Assembly (NCBI GenBank): GCA_900553645.1
Contig: USEE01000090.1
Location: 1 to 6,195 of the forward strand
Reading direction: 5' to 3'
Length of the DNA: 6,195 bases
Source: an uncultured Eubacteriales bacterium
GTDB lineage: Bacteria; Bacillota_A; Clostridia; Christensenellales; Aristaeellaceae
The notes below the pieces were generated by a model, which saw only the letters and a program-made list of their open reading frames with translations, had not been told where the DNA came from and did not search any database. Of the stretch, positions 1-4,958 are shown piece by piece. The translations under genes and the position numbers were made by a program. Within the stretch, counting starts at the first letter, position 1, and every line of letters begins with the position of its first letter.

Positions 1-141
1 GTCTTGTATTTCTGAAGCTCATCGAAGTAGGCATTTGCTTCCTCATCGGAAATATTCCAGTTCTCCTTAACGGCCATTTTCCTTGAGTTCTTCCACGGTA
101 TTAGCGCTCTTGCCCTTCATGATCATTTCATTGATGTCCAT
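1..141 (-). pseudogene. Frameshifted, partial small peptide gene resembling a clostridial RiPP (Nif11-like) leader
   Basis: An ATG at 141 follows a very strong ribosome binding site (AGGAGGAGGTG, 156-146). The first frame reads MDINEMIMKGKSANTVEELK, then E-N-G-R and a TAA stop at 69-67, giving 24 residues. A second frame, opening at ATG 77-75, runs to the window edge and reads MAVKENWNISDEEANAYFDE then LQKYK. Removing one A from the A-run (bases 77-80) joins them into one typical product: TVEELKEMAVKE, then the NISDEEANAYFDEL segment. Short clostridial peptides of this pattern (T-x-E-E-L-K, then D-E-E-A-x-A-Y-F) are, from memory, RiPP-precursor-like leaders that continue to a Gly-Gly-type cleavage site. 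That part would lie outside the window. The gene is separate from the division cluster, behind its terminator. Alternatives are a sequencing error or two overlapping small ORFs; the second ATG has only AAGGA two bases upstream, which is too close for a good start. The frame break is plain; the family assignment is inference. Confidence 0.6.
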
Positions 142-232
142 TCTTCACCTCCTCCTAAACTAATGCACTATTTATTTATGTGGTTATTCATTGGAATCTG
201 TTTTGTTCTCAGCGCGTTGCTGCTTACATTTA

Positions 233-262
233 TTTATACGAACGTCGGCGTCGAATGTACAA
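233..262 (-). promoter_or_regulatory. Candidate sigma-A promoter for the peptide gene, proximal
   Basis: On the minus strand TTGTAC (262-257) and TATAAA (238-233) are separated by 18 bases. They match the -35 consensus at 4 of 6 positions and the -10 at 5 of 6. The start point would be near 226, giving a leader of roughly 85 bases before the ATG at 141. This is by eye only. Confidence 0.3.
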
Positions 263-272
263 TGCTTTTTAC

Positions 273-289
273 AAAATTCGACGAATTTT
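273..289. promoter_or_regulatory. 17-base palindrome, operator-like
   Basis: AAAATTCG (273-280) and CGAATTTT (282-289) are perfect inverted repeats around a single central A. The site lies 10 bases upstream of the -35 box of the proximal promoter candidate and downstream of the distal one. That is a usual place for a dimeric regulator to bind. It is too short and too closely spaced to be a useful RNA hairpin, so I favour a protein-binding site. The regulator is unknown. Confidence 0.4.
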
Positions 290-322
290 TTGCAGGTCAG
301 TCCGGTAATCCGGTTGCAATCA

Positions 323-353
323 ATTATAAGCGCACGCGGGTTATGTTAAGCAA
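323..353 (-). promoter_or_regulatory. Candidate promoter for the peptide gene, distal, with perfect -10
   Basis: The minus strand carries a perfect TATAAT (328-323). The best -35 is TTGCTT (353-348), only 3 of 6 matches and at a long 19-base spacing. The -10 is convincing but the -35 is weak, so it may need an activator or be chance in AT-rich DNA. Confidence 0.25.
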
Positions 354-436
354 TGCGTTAGCCTTTCGTTCCGGTGATTCTATCACATTTTACCGTTTGC
401 GTCCACCGCATTCCCCTCGTTTCGACGCAAGATGAC

Positions 437-479
437 AAAAAGTCGCATCAAGATGCAATCTGTTTTGCATCTTGATGCG
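437..479 (-). terminator. Rho-independent terminator at the end of the division cluster
   Basis: CGCATCAAGATGCAA (444-458) and its exact complement (465-479) form a perfect 15-bp stem with a 6-base loop. On the minus strand the stem is followed after two bases by TTTTT (441-437). It begins 11 bases after the rluD stop, so it ends that transcript. The plus-strand side lacks a clean T-run, so it is probably not bidirectional. Each arm is itself an interrupted palindrome (GCATC-AA-GATGC), so two small hairpins are an alternative fold. Confidence 0.9.
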
Positions 480-489
480 GCTTTCACTG

Positions 490-1449
490 CTATATTATTG
501 AACTGTCGGGCGTATCCTGCCTATACTTTTCTACCAGATCGAATATATTCTGTCGGTTGCCGCCCAGCTTTTCGTAATATGTCAAAAACTCATCAGGCGG
601 CGGCGCGGCGAACGTGCGCCTTGCACCGTCTTTAGGATGGTTAAACGCTATGCGGCACGCGTGCAGCAATTGATGATCCAGTCCCGCGACCGGGCACTTG
701 CGCGGGCCGTACAGCGGATCACCCAGCACCGGGTGCCCCAGCGACGCCATATGCACGCGTATCTGGTGCGTGCGTCCGGTGCGCAGCCGCGCTTCTATAA
801 GCGTCGCGCCGCGCAGGCGCTCTATCACGCGGTAATGCGTCTGGGCCTCGCGGCCGCCGCGCACTATCGCCATTTTCTTTCTATCGGTCGGGTGGCGGCC
901 TATGGGCGCATCCACGTCGCCCTCGTCCTGCTTTAGCGCGCCCTGAAGCAGCGCAAGGTACACGCGGCCCATTGTATGCGCGGCTATCTGCGCGCTGAGC
1001 ATGGCGTGCGCCTCGTCGTTTTTTGCTACCAGCAGCAGGCCGGTCGTATCTTTGTCTATGCGGTGCAGTATGCCGGGGCGCAGTTCGCCGCCTATACCCG
1101 ACAGATGATCCAGCTTGCCCAGCAGCGCGTTGACCATCGTGCCGTCCGGGTTGCCCGCCGCCGGGTGTACCACCATGCCGCAGGGCTTGTTCACGACCGC
1201 AAGATATTCGTCCTGATATACTATTTCAATTGGTATATCCTGCGCCACGGCCGCCATTTGAACCGGCGCTGGTATTTCGACCTGAACCGACTGGCCGATT
1301 TTAAGCGTCTGACCCGCCTTAGTCGGCCGCAGGCCGTCCACCAGCACGTGTCCGTCCTCTATAAGCTTTTGCGCGCGCGAACGTGTCATCTGCGCGTTCT
1401 GCTTTACAAATTCGTCCAGCCGCATCGCCTTATCCGCCGTATACAGCAT
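490..1449 (-). CDS. rluD: 23S rRNA pseudouridine synthase, RluD/RluA family
   Basis: This cytoplasmic enzyme converts selected uridines to pseudouridine; RluD acts on helix 69 of 23S rRNA, though the exact target cannot be read from sequence. The 319-residue protein starts with an S4 RNA-binding domain (about residues 8-55, with S-R-x-x-x-Q-K-L-I-E-D-G). It continues with the catalytic domain: NKPxGMVVHP at 87-96, the signature HRIDKDTTG at 129-137 with catalytic Asp132, and RTGRTHQIRVH at 223-233. Length is normal; a charged tail of about 25 residues ends it. The ATG is preceded by GGAGGAG at 8-base spacing, and it lies 5 bases after the lspA stop, so the two are co-transcribed. The lspA-rluD pairing matches B. 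subtilis lspA-ylyB. It is the last gene before the terminator. The RluC/RluA subfamily cannot be excluded from sequence alone. Confidence 0.93.
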   Translation of the reverse strand: MLYTADKAMRLDEFVKQNAQMTRSRAQKLIEDGHVLVDGLRPTKAGQTLKIGQSVQVEIPAPVQMAAVAQDIPIEIVYQDEYLAVVNKPCGMVVHPAAGNPDGTMVNALLGKLDHLSGIGGELRPGILHRIDKDTTGLLLVAKNDEAHAMLSAQIAAHTMGRVYLALLQGALKQDEGDVDAPIGRHPTDRKKMAIVRGGREAQTHYRVIERLRGATLIEARLRTGRTHQIRVHMASLGHPVLGDPLYGPRKCPVAGLDHQLLHACRIAFNHPKDGARRTFAAPPPDEFLTYYEKLGGNRQNIFDLVEKYRQDTPDSSII

Positions 1450-1454
1450 CGCGT

Positions 1455-1916
1455 CTACTCCTCCGCGCCGTCATGGGCGCGCCCCGAGAAAAACAGCAGG
1501 TATATCACGACGAGAATCGCGCCCAGCGTAAGGCACACGTCGGCCAGATTGAACACCGGGAAATTTATACCATAGGCGTATATAAAATCGATCACATACG
1601 CCCGCAGCGCGCGATCGATCATGTTGCCTATCGCGCCGGTCACCGCGAGCCAGCCGCCCAGCTGAGCCAGCACGGGCAGCGAATGCTGCCTTTTTGTCAG
1701 GTATATGGATACGATTATCGCAAACACTATGCTCATGATTATGAACACCGGCTGCATATCGGGCATTATGCCAAACGCCGCGCCGCGGTTTTCGGCGTAG
1801 GTAAACGCCAGAAAGCCGGGTATTACGTCAATCGGCGCAGAAAGACTTTGCGCCGCCCACAGCTTGCTTATCTGATCCGCCGCAAGCAGCGCGATCACCA
1901 TCAATGCGTAAAACAA
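1455..1916 (-). CDS. lspA: Lipoprotein signal peptidase (signal peptidase II)
   Basis: LspA is an integral membrane aspartyl protease that cleaves the signal peptide of prolipoproteins after the cysteine has received its diacylglyceryl group. The 153-residue protein has the usual length and about four hydrophobic segments (near 2-18, 55-73, 84-98 and 121-143). The family blocks are present in order: D-Q-I-S-K (14-18), ENRGAAFG (42-49), GAIGNMIDR (94-102), VIDF (108-111) and FNLADVCLTLG (122-132). Asp110 and Asp126 match the catalytic pair of the family. The start is TTG at 1916, chosen because GGAGGAG sits exactly 7 bases before it. The next ATG (1901) would be 22 bases away and would cut into the first membrane segment. 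It follows the DUF5665 gene by 29 bases and is followed by rluD after 5. Confidence 0.95.
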   Translation of the reverse strand: MFYALMVIALLAADQISKLWAAQSLSAPIDVIPGFLAFTYAENRGAAFGIMPDMQPVFIIMSIVFAIIVSIYLTKRQHSLPVLAQLGGWLAVTGAIGNMIDRALRAYVIDFIYAYGINFPVFNLADVCLTLGAILVVIYLLFFSGRAHDGAEE

Positions 1917-1923
1917 TTTTCTT

Positions 1924-1930
1924 CTCCTCC
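1924..1930 (-). promoter_or_regulatory. Strong ribosome binding site that fixes the TTG start of lspA
   Basis: GGAGGAG on the minus strand (1930-1924) is followed by seven bases and then TTG. No ATG or GTG lies at a suitable distance, so the site decides the non-ATG start. Confidence 0.8.
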
Positions 1931-1945
1931 GCGCGGGTATGAGTT

Positions 1946-2248
1946 TCAGCGCTTACCCAGATTCTGCTGCACCGCGTCGACTATTTCGGCAAGGAAGCCG
2001 CCTATCAGCGGCACGTTTTCCAGCGTGAGCCGACTGAGCACAGCCGCTACAATCGCGCCCAGTATGGTAAAGCCCACCGCGCCTCCCAGGCCGCGCGCTA
2101 TGCCCGCAGTAAAATTGCGCCACAGGAACCTGCGCGTATCGGTTATATAGAGCATATATTCTTCAAAATTCATGCGTTCCAGCCGGTCTATCTGTTTTCT
2201 GAGCCGCCACAGCAACCCCCGCCCCGCGCGCACCTTTGTAAGCTTCAT
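1946..2248 (-). CDS. DUF5665-type small membrane protein
   Basis: This 100-residue protein of unknown function matches my memory of the DUF5665 family: a basic N-terminal stretch, a segment like L-E-R-M-N-F-E-E-Y, then R-R-F-L-W-R-N-F-T-A-G-I-A-R-G-L-G (about 39-55), and a Gly/Ala-rich hydrophobic segment (about 52-71) followed by NVPLIGGFLAEIV (78-90). The first half is strongly basic and probably cytosolic; there is one clear membrane segment and perhaps a second amphipathic one at the end. The ATG at 2248 is preceded by GGAGGGG at 8-base spacing. It sits between divIVA and lspA, the place of ileS in B. subtilis. A hairpin upstream may separate its expression from divIVA. I cannot assign a function; the neighbourhood suggests an envelope role. 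Confidence 0.8.
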   Translation of the reverse strand: MKLTKVRAGRGLLWRLRKQIDRLERMNFEEYMLYITDTRRFLWRNFTAGIARGLGGAVGFTILGAIVAAVLSRLTLENVPLIGGFLAEIVDAVQQNLGKR

Positions 2249-2300
2249 ACGGGCATCCCCTCCGCTAAGCAGAGTATGCCCGCTTTTTCAGCGCGCGATT

Positions 2301-2344
2301 CGCCCAAAACAAACCCCGGCCGCAGTCGTAATGGATCTGCGGCC
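2301..2344 (-). terminator. Terminator-like hairpin between divIVA and the DUF5665 gene
   Basis: On the minus strand GGCCGCAG (2344-2337) and CTGCGGCC (2325-2318) form an 8-bp GC-rich stem around an 11-base loop. It is followed by GGGG and then TTTGTTTT (2313-2306). It starts 33 bases after the divIVA stop. The T-run is interrupted and four bases away from the stem, so termination would be partial at best. It may lower expression of the DUF5665, lspA and rluD genes relative to divIVA. Confidence 0.45.
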
Positions 2345-2377
2345 TTGGTATATTATGCGCGTATGGCTGGCCGAAAA

Positions 2378-2863
2378 TTACTTATCGGCAAACAGTTCGG
2401 TATCGGACTTGAGCACATGCACCTGGTCCAGCACCAGACGCTGGAAGCGGGCGCGGTAATCGTCGGCGGCCTTTTTAAGTTCGGCCAGATCGGCGCGGGT
2501 CTGATCGGCCTCGACCTTAGCGGTGGCGACGATAGTGCGGGCCTGTTCCTCGGCGGCGGCGACGGTCTCCTCGGCGCTCTTCTTGGCCTGATCGGTGGTT
2601 TCGTCGGCTATGCGCTGTGCGGTCAGCAGCGTCTCGCGCAGGGTAGCCTCAAGGTTCTTGAGGTAGCCCGGCTCACTGAGGGCGCTGTCGTCCTTGGCCT
2701 GTTCCTCCTGCTCCTCAAGCTTTTTCTTAAGCGAGCGGTTTTCCTTGATAAGAGCCGCGTAGTCGGTGGCTATTTCGTCAAGAAAATCGTCTACTTCGTC
2801 CTTGCTGTAACCGAGTTCCTGATCGGAAAATACTTTGGAGCTAATATCGTTAAGCGTAATCAT
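2378..2863 (-). CDS. divIVA: DivIVA-family cell division / polarity protein
   Basis: DivIVA proteins bind the inner face of strongly curved membrane at septa and poles and recruit partners such as division-site, cell-wall or chromosome-anchoring factors. The 161-residue product has the conserved N-terminal lipid-binding domain (MITLNDI, K-x-F, then GYSKDEVDDFLDEI at 18-31) and a long coiled coil rich in Glu, Lys, Ala and Gln from about residue 27 to 150, with a probable break around 55-68. Length is close to B. subtilis DivIVA (164). I chose ATG 2863 because GGGAG lies 9 bases before it; a TTG two codons upstream would leave only 3. The two residues that insert into the membrane in B. subtilis (Phe17-Arg18) align here with Glu16-Leu17. 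A 155-base gap before the gene suggests its own promoter, but I found no clear boxes. Confidence 0.93.
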   Translation of the reverse strand: MITLNDISSKVFSDQELGYSKDEVDDFLDEIATDYAALIKENRSLKKKLEEQEEQAKDDSALSEPGYLKNLEATLRETLLTAQRIADETTDQAKKSAEETVAAAEEQARTIVATAKVEADQTRADLAELKKAADDYRARFQRLVLDQVHVLKSDTELFADK

Positions 2864-3018
2864 TATCAAAATCTCCCTTCGATTTTGCTATGCAACCTTC
2901 ACGCCATATGATTGCGTATGATTCCATATTACGGTGTATATTCGCCCTTAATGCCGCTTTTTCCTTCTGATTCGCGCATGTTTTAAGAAAATTTCGCACA
3001 TTTTAAGGAATTGCGGCA
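2864..3018 (-). other. Upstream region of divIVA with two sets of short direct repeats
   Basis: This AT-rich gap separates ylmH from divIVA. It holds a pair of imperfect direct repeats spaced 22 bases apart (TTCGCGCATGTTTTAAGAAA at 2971-2990, TTCGCACATTTTAAGGAA at 2993-3010). It also holds a 10-base tandem motif (CATATGATTG, CGTATGATTC, then the partial CATATTACGG, 2905-2934). I found no good -35/-10 pair and no intrinsic terminator. It probably contains the divIVA promoter and a regulator site, which is inference from the gap and the repeats. Confidence 0.35.
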
Positions 3019-3771
3019 CTACTTGCCTTCATATTTGAATATCGCAAAGCCAAGCCTGTCCCGGCGCGTGCGCCCCTGCTCCTCGATAAGCTTAAACCGA
3101 CCCATGCCGCGCACGCTGACTATGTCGCCGGGTTCCAACTGCTTATCGATGTTTAAGCACTCCTTAAAGCTGACGCGCACCTTGCCCGAGCGCACGGTCT
3201 GCTGCGCTTCGGCGCGCGAAAGATTGAGCGCCGCCGCCAGAACCGCGTCCAGTCGGGGCGACTGCACGGTTATGCGGCACATTTCGCCGCGCGGCGGCGG
3301 GATTGCGCCCGCATCGGTAAGCCGCCTGACTTTAAGCGACGCGCGCCCGGCGCTTATCCAGTTCTGAGTAAGGAAGTCCTCCATGCGATCCAGCGCGAAC
3401 AGCAGCGCGCGCGAATTATCGCTGTCGATGATTATATCGCCGAAGCATTCGCGCTCCACGCCCAGCGCCATCAGCGAACCCAGCACGTCGCGATGCTGAC
3501 ACGACGCAAAGCGCCCGTCCCACGCGGCTTCCATTATCGCGATGGGCCATTCGATTTCTTCATCATCCGGCCAGCCGAACGCCGCGACTGTGCGCTCCGC
3601 ATCCGGGTGGCCGCCGCTCAGTTCGACCGGCACGCGCTCTATCGCGGCGGCCTGCCGAGCGATTTCGGCCTGAGCCGGATCGAGGAAGTTGGAAAACATG
3701 ATGCGTCCCGACCGCGCCGCGCGCCGTGCGCAGTCGGTCAGGTGAGCCAGTACGACCGCGTTCTCGTCCAT
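3019..3771 (-). CDS. ylmH: YlmH, S4-domain RNA-binding protein
   Basis: YlmH is a ribosome/RNA-binding protein encoded in the division cluster of Gram-positive bacteria; work in B. subtilis links it to ribosome-associated quality control. The 250-residue product (family about 257) has the N-terminal YlmH domain, with the typical F-L-D-P-x-Q (29-34) and H-R-D-x-L-G-S-L-M-A-L-G-x-x-R-x-x-F-G-D-I (93-113). The C-terminal S4 domain is R-L-D-A-V-L at 173-178, NLSRAEAQ at 183-190, SGKVRV at 195-200, and a final VSVRGMGRFKL at 218-228. The open frame extends to 3840, but the extra 23 residues overlap ylmG. The ATG at 3771 shares its A with the ylmG stop (TGATG) and has GGGGG 7 bases before it, so I use it; an in-frame ATG at 3777 is only one base from that site. 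The overlap implies translational coupling with ylmG. Confidence 0.92.
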   Translation of the reverse strand: MDENAVVLAHLTDCARRAARSGRIMFSNFLDPAQAEIARQAAAIERVPVELSGGHPDAERTVAAFGWPDDEEIEWPIAIMEAAWDGRFASCQHRDVLGSLMALGVERECFGDIIIDSDNSRALLFALDRMEDFLTQNWISAGRASLKVRRLTDAGAIPPPRGEMCRITVQSPRLDAVLAAALNLSRAEAQQTVRSGKVRVSFKECLNIDKQLEPGDIVSVRGMGRFKLIEEQGRTRRDRLGFAIFKYEGK

Positions 3772-4064
3772 CACCATGCCCCCATGAACAGGTAAATGAT
3801 CTGAGTGAGCAGGCTCTGCACCATGCTGAGCGCTATCCACAGAAGGATTATCGACACGTCGAATGGAAATCCGCGCCGCGCCAGATACATGGTTATAGGC
3901 ATAAAGGGCCGTCTGAGCGGCTCAAACAGGCGGTCGAGAAACTGATACACGCGTGAGCCGCGTGCAAAAAAGCTGAGCACGCAGTACGCCAGCAGCGCAA
4001 GGTTTACCAGCCTGAAAAAGTAATTAACGCCCGTAATTATTCGATAGCCGACGCTATACATCAT
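3771..4064 (-). CDS. ylmG: YlmG/YggT-family small membrane protein
   Basis: YggT-family proteins are small membrane proteins. They lie next to sepF in many Firmicutes and Actinobacteria, and in plastids relatives affect nucleoid distribution and division-related processes; the molecular role is not settled. The 97-residue product has two hydrophobic segments (about 12-33 and 70-94). Between them is the family hallmark, here F-L-D-R-L-F-E-P-L-R-R-P-F-M-P (42-56), followed by F-P-F-D-V-S-I. It starts one base after the sepF stop. AGGAG lies inside the last sepF codons, 5 bases before the first ATG (4064) and 8 before the second (4061), so either may be used and the second is slightly better placed. 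The stop overlaps the ylmH start. Confidence 0.92.
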   Translation of the reverse strand: MMYSVGYRIITGVNYFFRLVNLALLAYCVLSFFARGSRVYQFLDRLFEPLRRPFMPITMYLARRGFPFDVSIILLWIALSMVQSLLTQIIYLFMGAW

Positions 4065-4065
4065 A

Positions 4066-4674
4066 TCAGCTCCTGAATCCGCGGATATTGGATGCGTATC
4101 CGCCCGACGGACGACGCTGTTCTTCCTCGTCGTCGGTATCGTTTATTACCACGCTGCTAGGAGCGATTATGTACGTCGCGCGCGACGCGCGGCGCAGCTT
4201 TGCGCCCAGCGCGTACGACGCGCCGTATATCGTATCGATTGCACGCTGCTTCACGCTGTTGTCGGTGTCCTCGACGTTCAGTATCACCTGCTTATCGTCC
4301 AGCAGATCGTCGATTATGTCCTTGCAATCCGACATTTCGCGCAGGTAGTGGATTACAGTATGCTGGATATGATCGCTGGATACGGGCGCTTCGGTGCGCT
4401 GACGGATGTTCTTGAACTCGACCATGTTGTCGATTTCGGGCGTGCTCTGATACTGGCTGTCGGTGCGCGAATAGCCGCGATAGGAATCGGTCGAGGTATC
4501 TCGGCGCGCGCCCTGAGCGTCGTCGTAGTCCGAATCCTCGTCGGCGAAGTCGCGGCCGCTGCCGCCGGAATAGTCGCCGCGCCGGTCGTATGTGCGCGTG
4601 TCGGGTTCCACCTCATCGCGGCTGACTATGCCTATCGCGTCCAGGAACTTATGAAAACTGTTGCTGAATGACAT
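4066..4674 (-). CDS. sepF: SepF, membrane anchor of the FtsZ ring
   Basis: SepF binds FtsZ filaments and the inner membrane and helps the Z-ring drive septum formation. The 202-residue protein has three parts. An N-terminal amphipathic helix (about 1-18) is the membrane-targeting segment. A disordered linker (about 20-100) is very rich in Asp, Arg, Ser, Tyr and Gly. The SepF domain (about 104-178) carries V-I-L-N-V-E-D-T-D at 130-138, then R-A-I-D-T-I-Y-G-A-S-Y-A-L-G (144-157), matching the D-F-L-x-G-x-x-Y-A-L-G core of the family, and Y-I-I-A-P. An acidic and Gly-rich tail follows. The linker makes it longer than B. subtilis SepF (about 150). The ATG at 4674 has GGGAGG about 9 bases upstream. 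A 284-base gap with a stable hairpin precedes it, suggesting separate control; ylmG follows after one base. Confidence 0.94.
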   Translation of the reverse strand: MSFSNSFHKFLDAIGIVSRDEVEPDTRTYDRRGDYSGGSGRDFADEDSDYDDAQGARRDTSTDSYRGYSRTDSQYQSTPEIDNMVEFKNIRQRTEAPVSSDHIQHTVIHYLREMSDCKDIIDDLLDDKQVILNVEDTDNSVKQRAIDTIYGASYALGAKLRRASRATYIIAPSSVVINDTDDEEEQRRPSGGYASNIRGFRS

Positions 4675-4700
4675 CTGTTATTTCCTCCCGCCGTGGGTCA

Positions 4701-4747
4701 GGATACGTCTCAGTCCGAAATGCGTTGTGACTGGCTAAGACATATCC
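4701..4747 (-). promoter_or_regulatory. Stable hairpin in the sepF 5' leader
   Basis: On the minus strand GGATATGTCT (4747-4738) pairs with AGACGTATCC (4710-4701), ten pairs including one G-U. CAGTC (4733-4729) pairs with GACTG (4715-4711) above a 4-base bulge (TAGC), closing a 13-base loop. The G-U pair is only possible in minus-strand RNA; on the plus strand it would be a C-A mismatch. The stem ends about 12 bases before the GGGAGG of sepF. No U-run follows, so it is not a terminator. It could affect RNA stability or sepF translation, or be the end of a larger leader. Confidence 0.5.
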
Positions 4748-4805
4748 AAGAATCCAGAGTTGGCTTCAAAATAATATACTTAACTTTATAAATGCGGTTT
4801 TATGT

Positions 4806-4954
4806 TTTAGGCGTTTGCACGAGCTTCGCTTGGCAATGAATCGCTTTGCGGTGCTAAGAAAGCTCTCAGACATATGCCTTAGCATTGGACTTAATCAGTC
4901 AAAGTCGATTAAGCAAGCGCCGCAATTTCCGCCTTGAAGTACAAAGCGCCTGAA
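4806..4954. other. Possible structured RNA or palindromic element between ylmE and sepF
   Basis: No gene of the expected kind is seen in these 149 bases, but several inverted repeats nest without conflict. An outer stem joins TTTAGGCGTTTG (4806-4817) to CAAAGCGCCTGAA (4942-4954) with a one-base bulge and one G-T pair. CTTC (4824-4827) and GAAG (4936-4939), then GGC (4832-4834) and GCC (4931-4933), continue it. TTGCGG (4846-4851) pairs with CCGCAA (4920-4925) and encloses two side-by-side 7-bp stems, TGCTAAG/CTTAGCA (4852-4858, 4878-4884) and CTTAATC/GATTAAG (4890-4896, 4907-4913). This draws a three-way junction. It matches no RNA class I recognise. The strand is open: the outer G-T pair fits plus-strand RNA, but co-directional transcription favours minus. 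Some of these stems could be chance. Confidence 0.3.
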
Positions 4955-4958
4955 TCCG

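Larger units (their letters stand above)
142..436 (-). other. AT-rich non-coding upstream region of the small peptide gene
   Basis: About 295 bases between the peptide gene and the terminator behind rluD hold no convincing gene. The base composition is clearly more AT-rich than the division genes. On the minus strand it contains a perfect TATAAT, a second TATAAA with a fair -35, a 17-base palindrome and the peptide ribosome binding site, so it reads as a control region. A plus-strand open frame at 163-435 with a hydrophobic start lacks a ribosome binding site and overlaps all of these signals; I do not accept it as a gene. Confidence 0.5.

Noticed and set aside
374..386. GTGAT-TCT-ATCAC small inverted repeat
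   Set aside because: Five-base arms are expected by chance in a window of this size and the position shows no clear link to a promoter.
163..435. Plus-strand 90-residue open frame with a hydrophobic start
   Set aside because: No ribosome binding site precedes the ATG, the bases before it are the complement of the peptide gene's own site, and the second half has no protein-like pattern.
2864..2869. TTG at 2869 as the divIVA start
   Set aside because: Only 3 bases separate it from the GGGAG site, while ATG 2863 has 9 and gives the usual DivIVA N-terminus.
2276..2911. Plus-strand 211-residue open frame, Gly/Leu-rich
   Set aside because: It lies antisense to divIVA, whose coiled-coil codons keep the opposite frame open; there is no start signal and the minus-strand gene is certain.
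3772..3840. Longer ylmH start at 3840
   Set aside because: The extra 23 residues overlap the end of ylmG and do not resemble the family; ATG 3771 has a well-placed ribosome binding site.
4348..4671. Plus-strand 107-residue open frame, Ala/Val-rich
   Set aside because: Antisense to the GC-rich sepF linker; the composition is a mirror of the Asp/Arg/Ser/Tyr codons of SepF.
4675..4958. Known RNA (T-box, SRP RNA, tmRNA, RNase P) in the ylmE-sepF gap
   Set aside because: None of the signature sequences I know for these classes is present on either strand, and no intrinsic terminator follows the stems.
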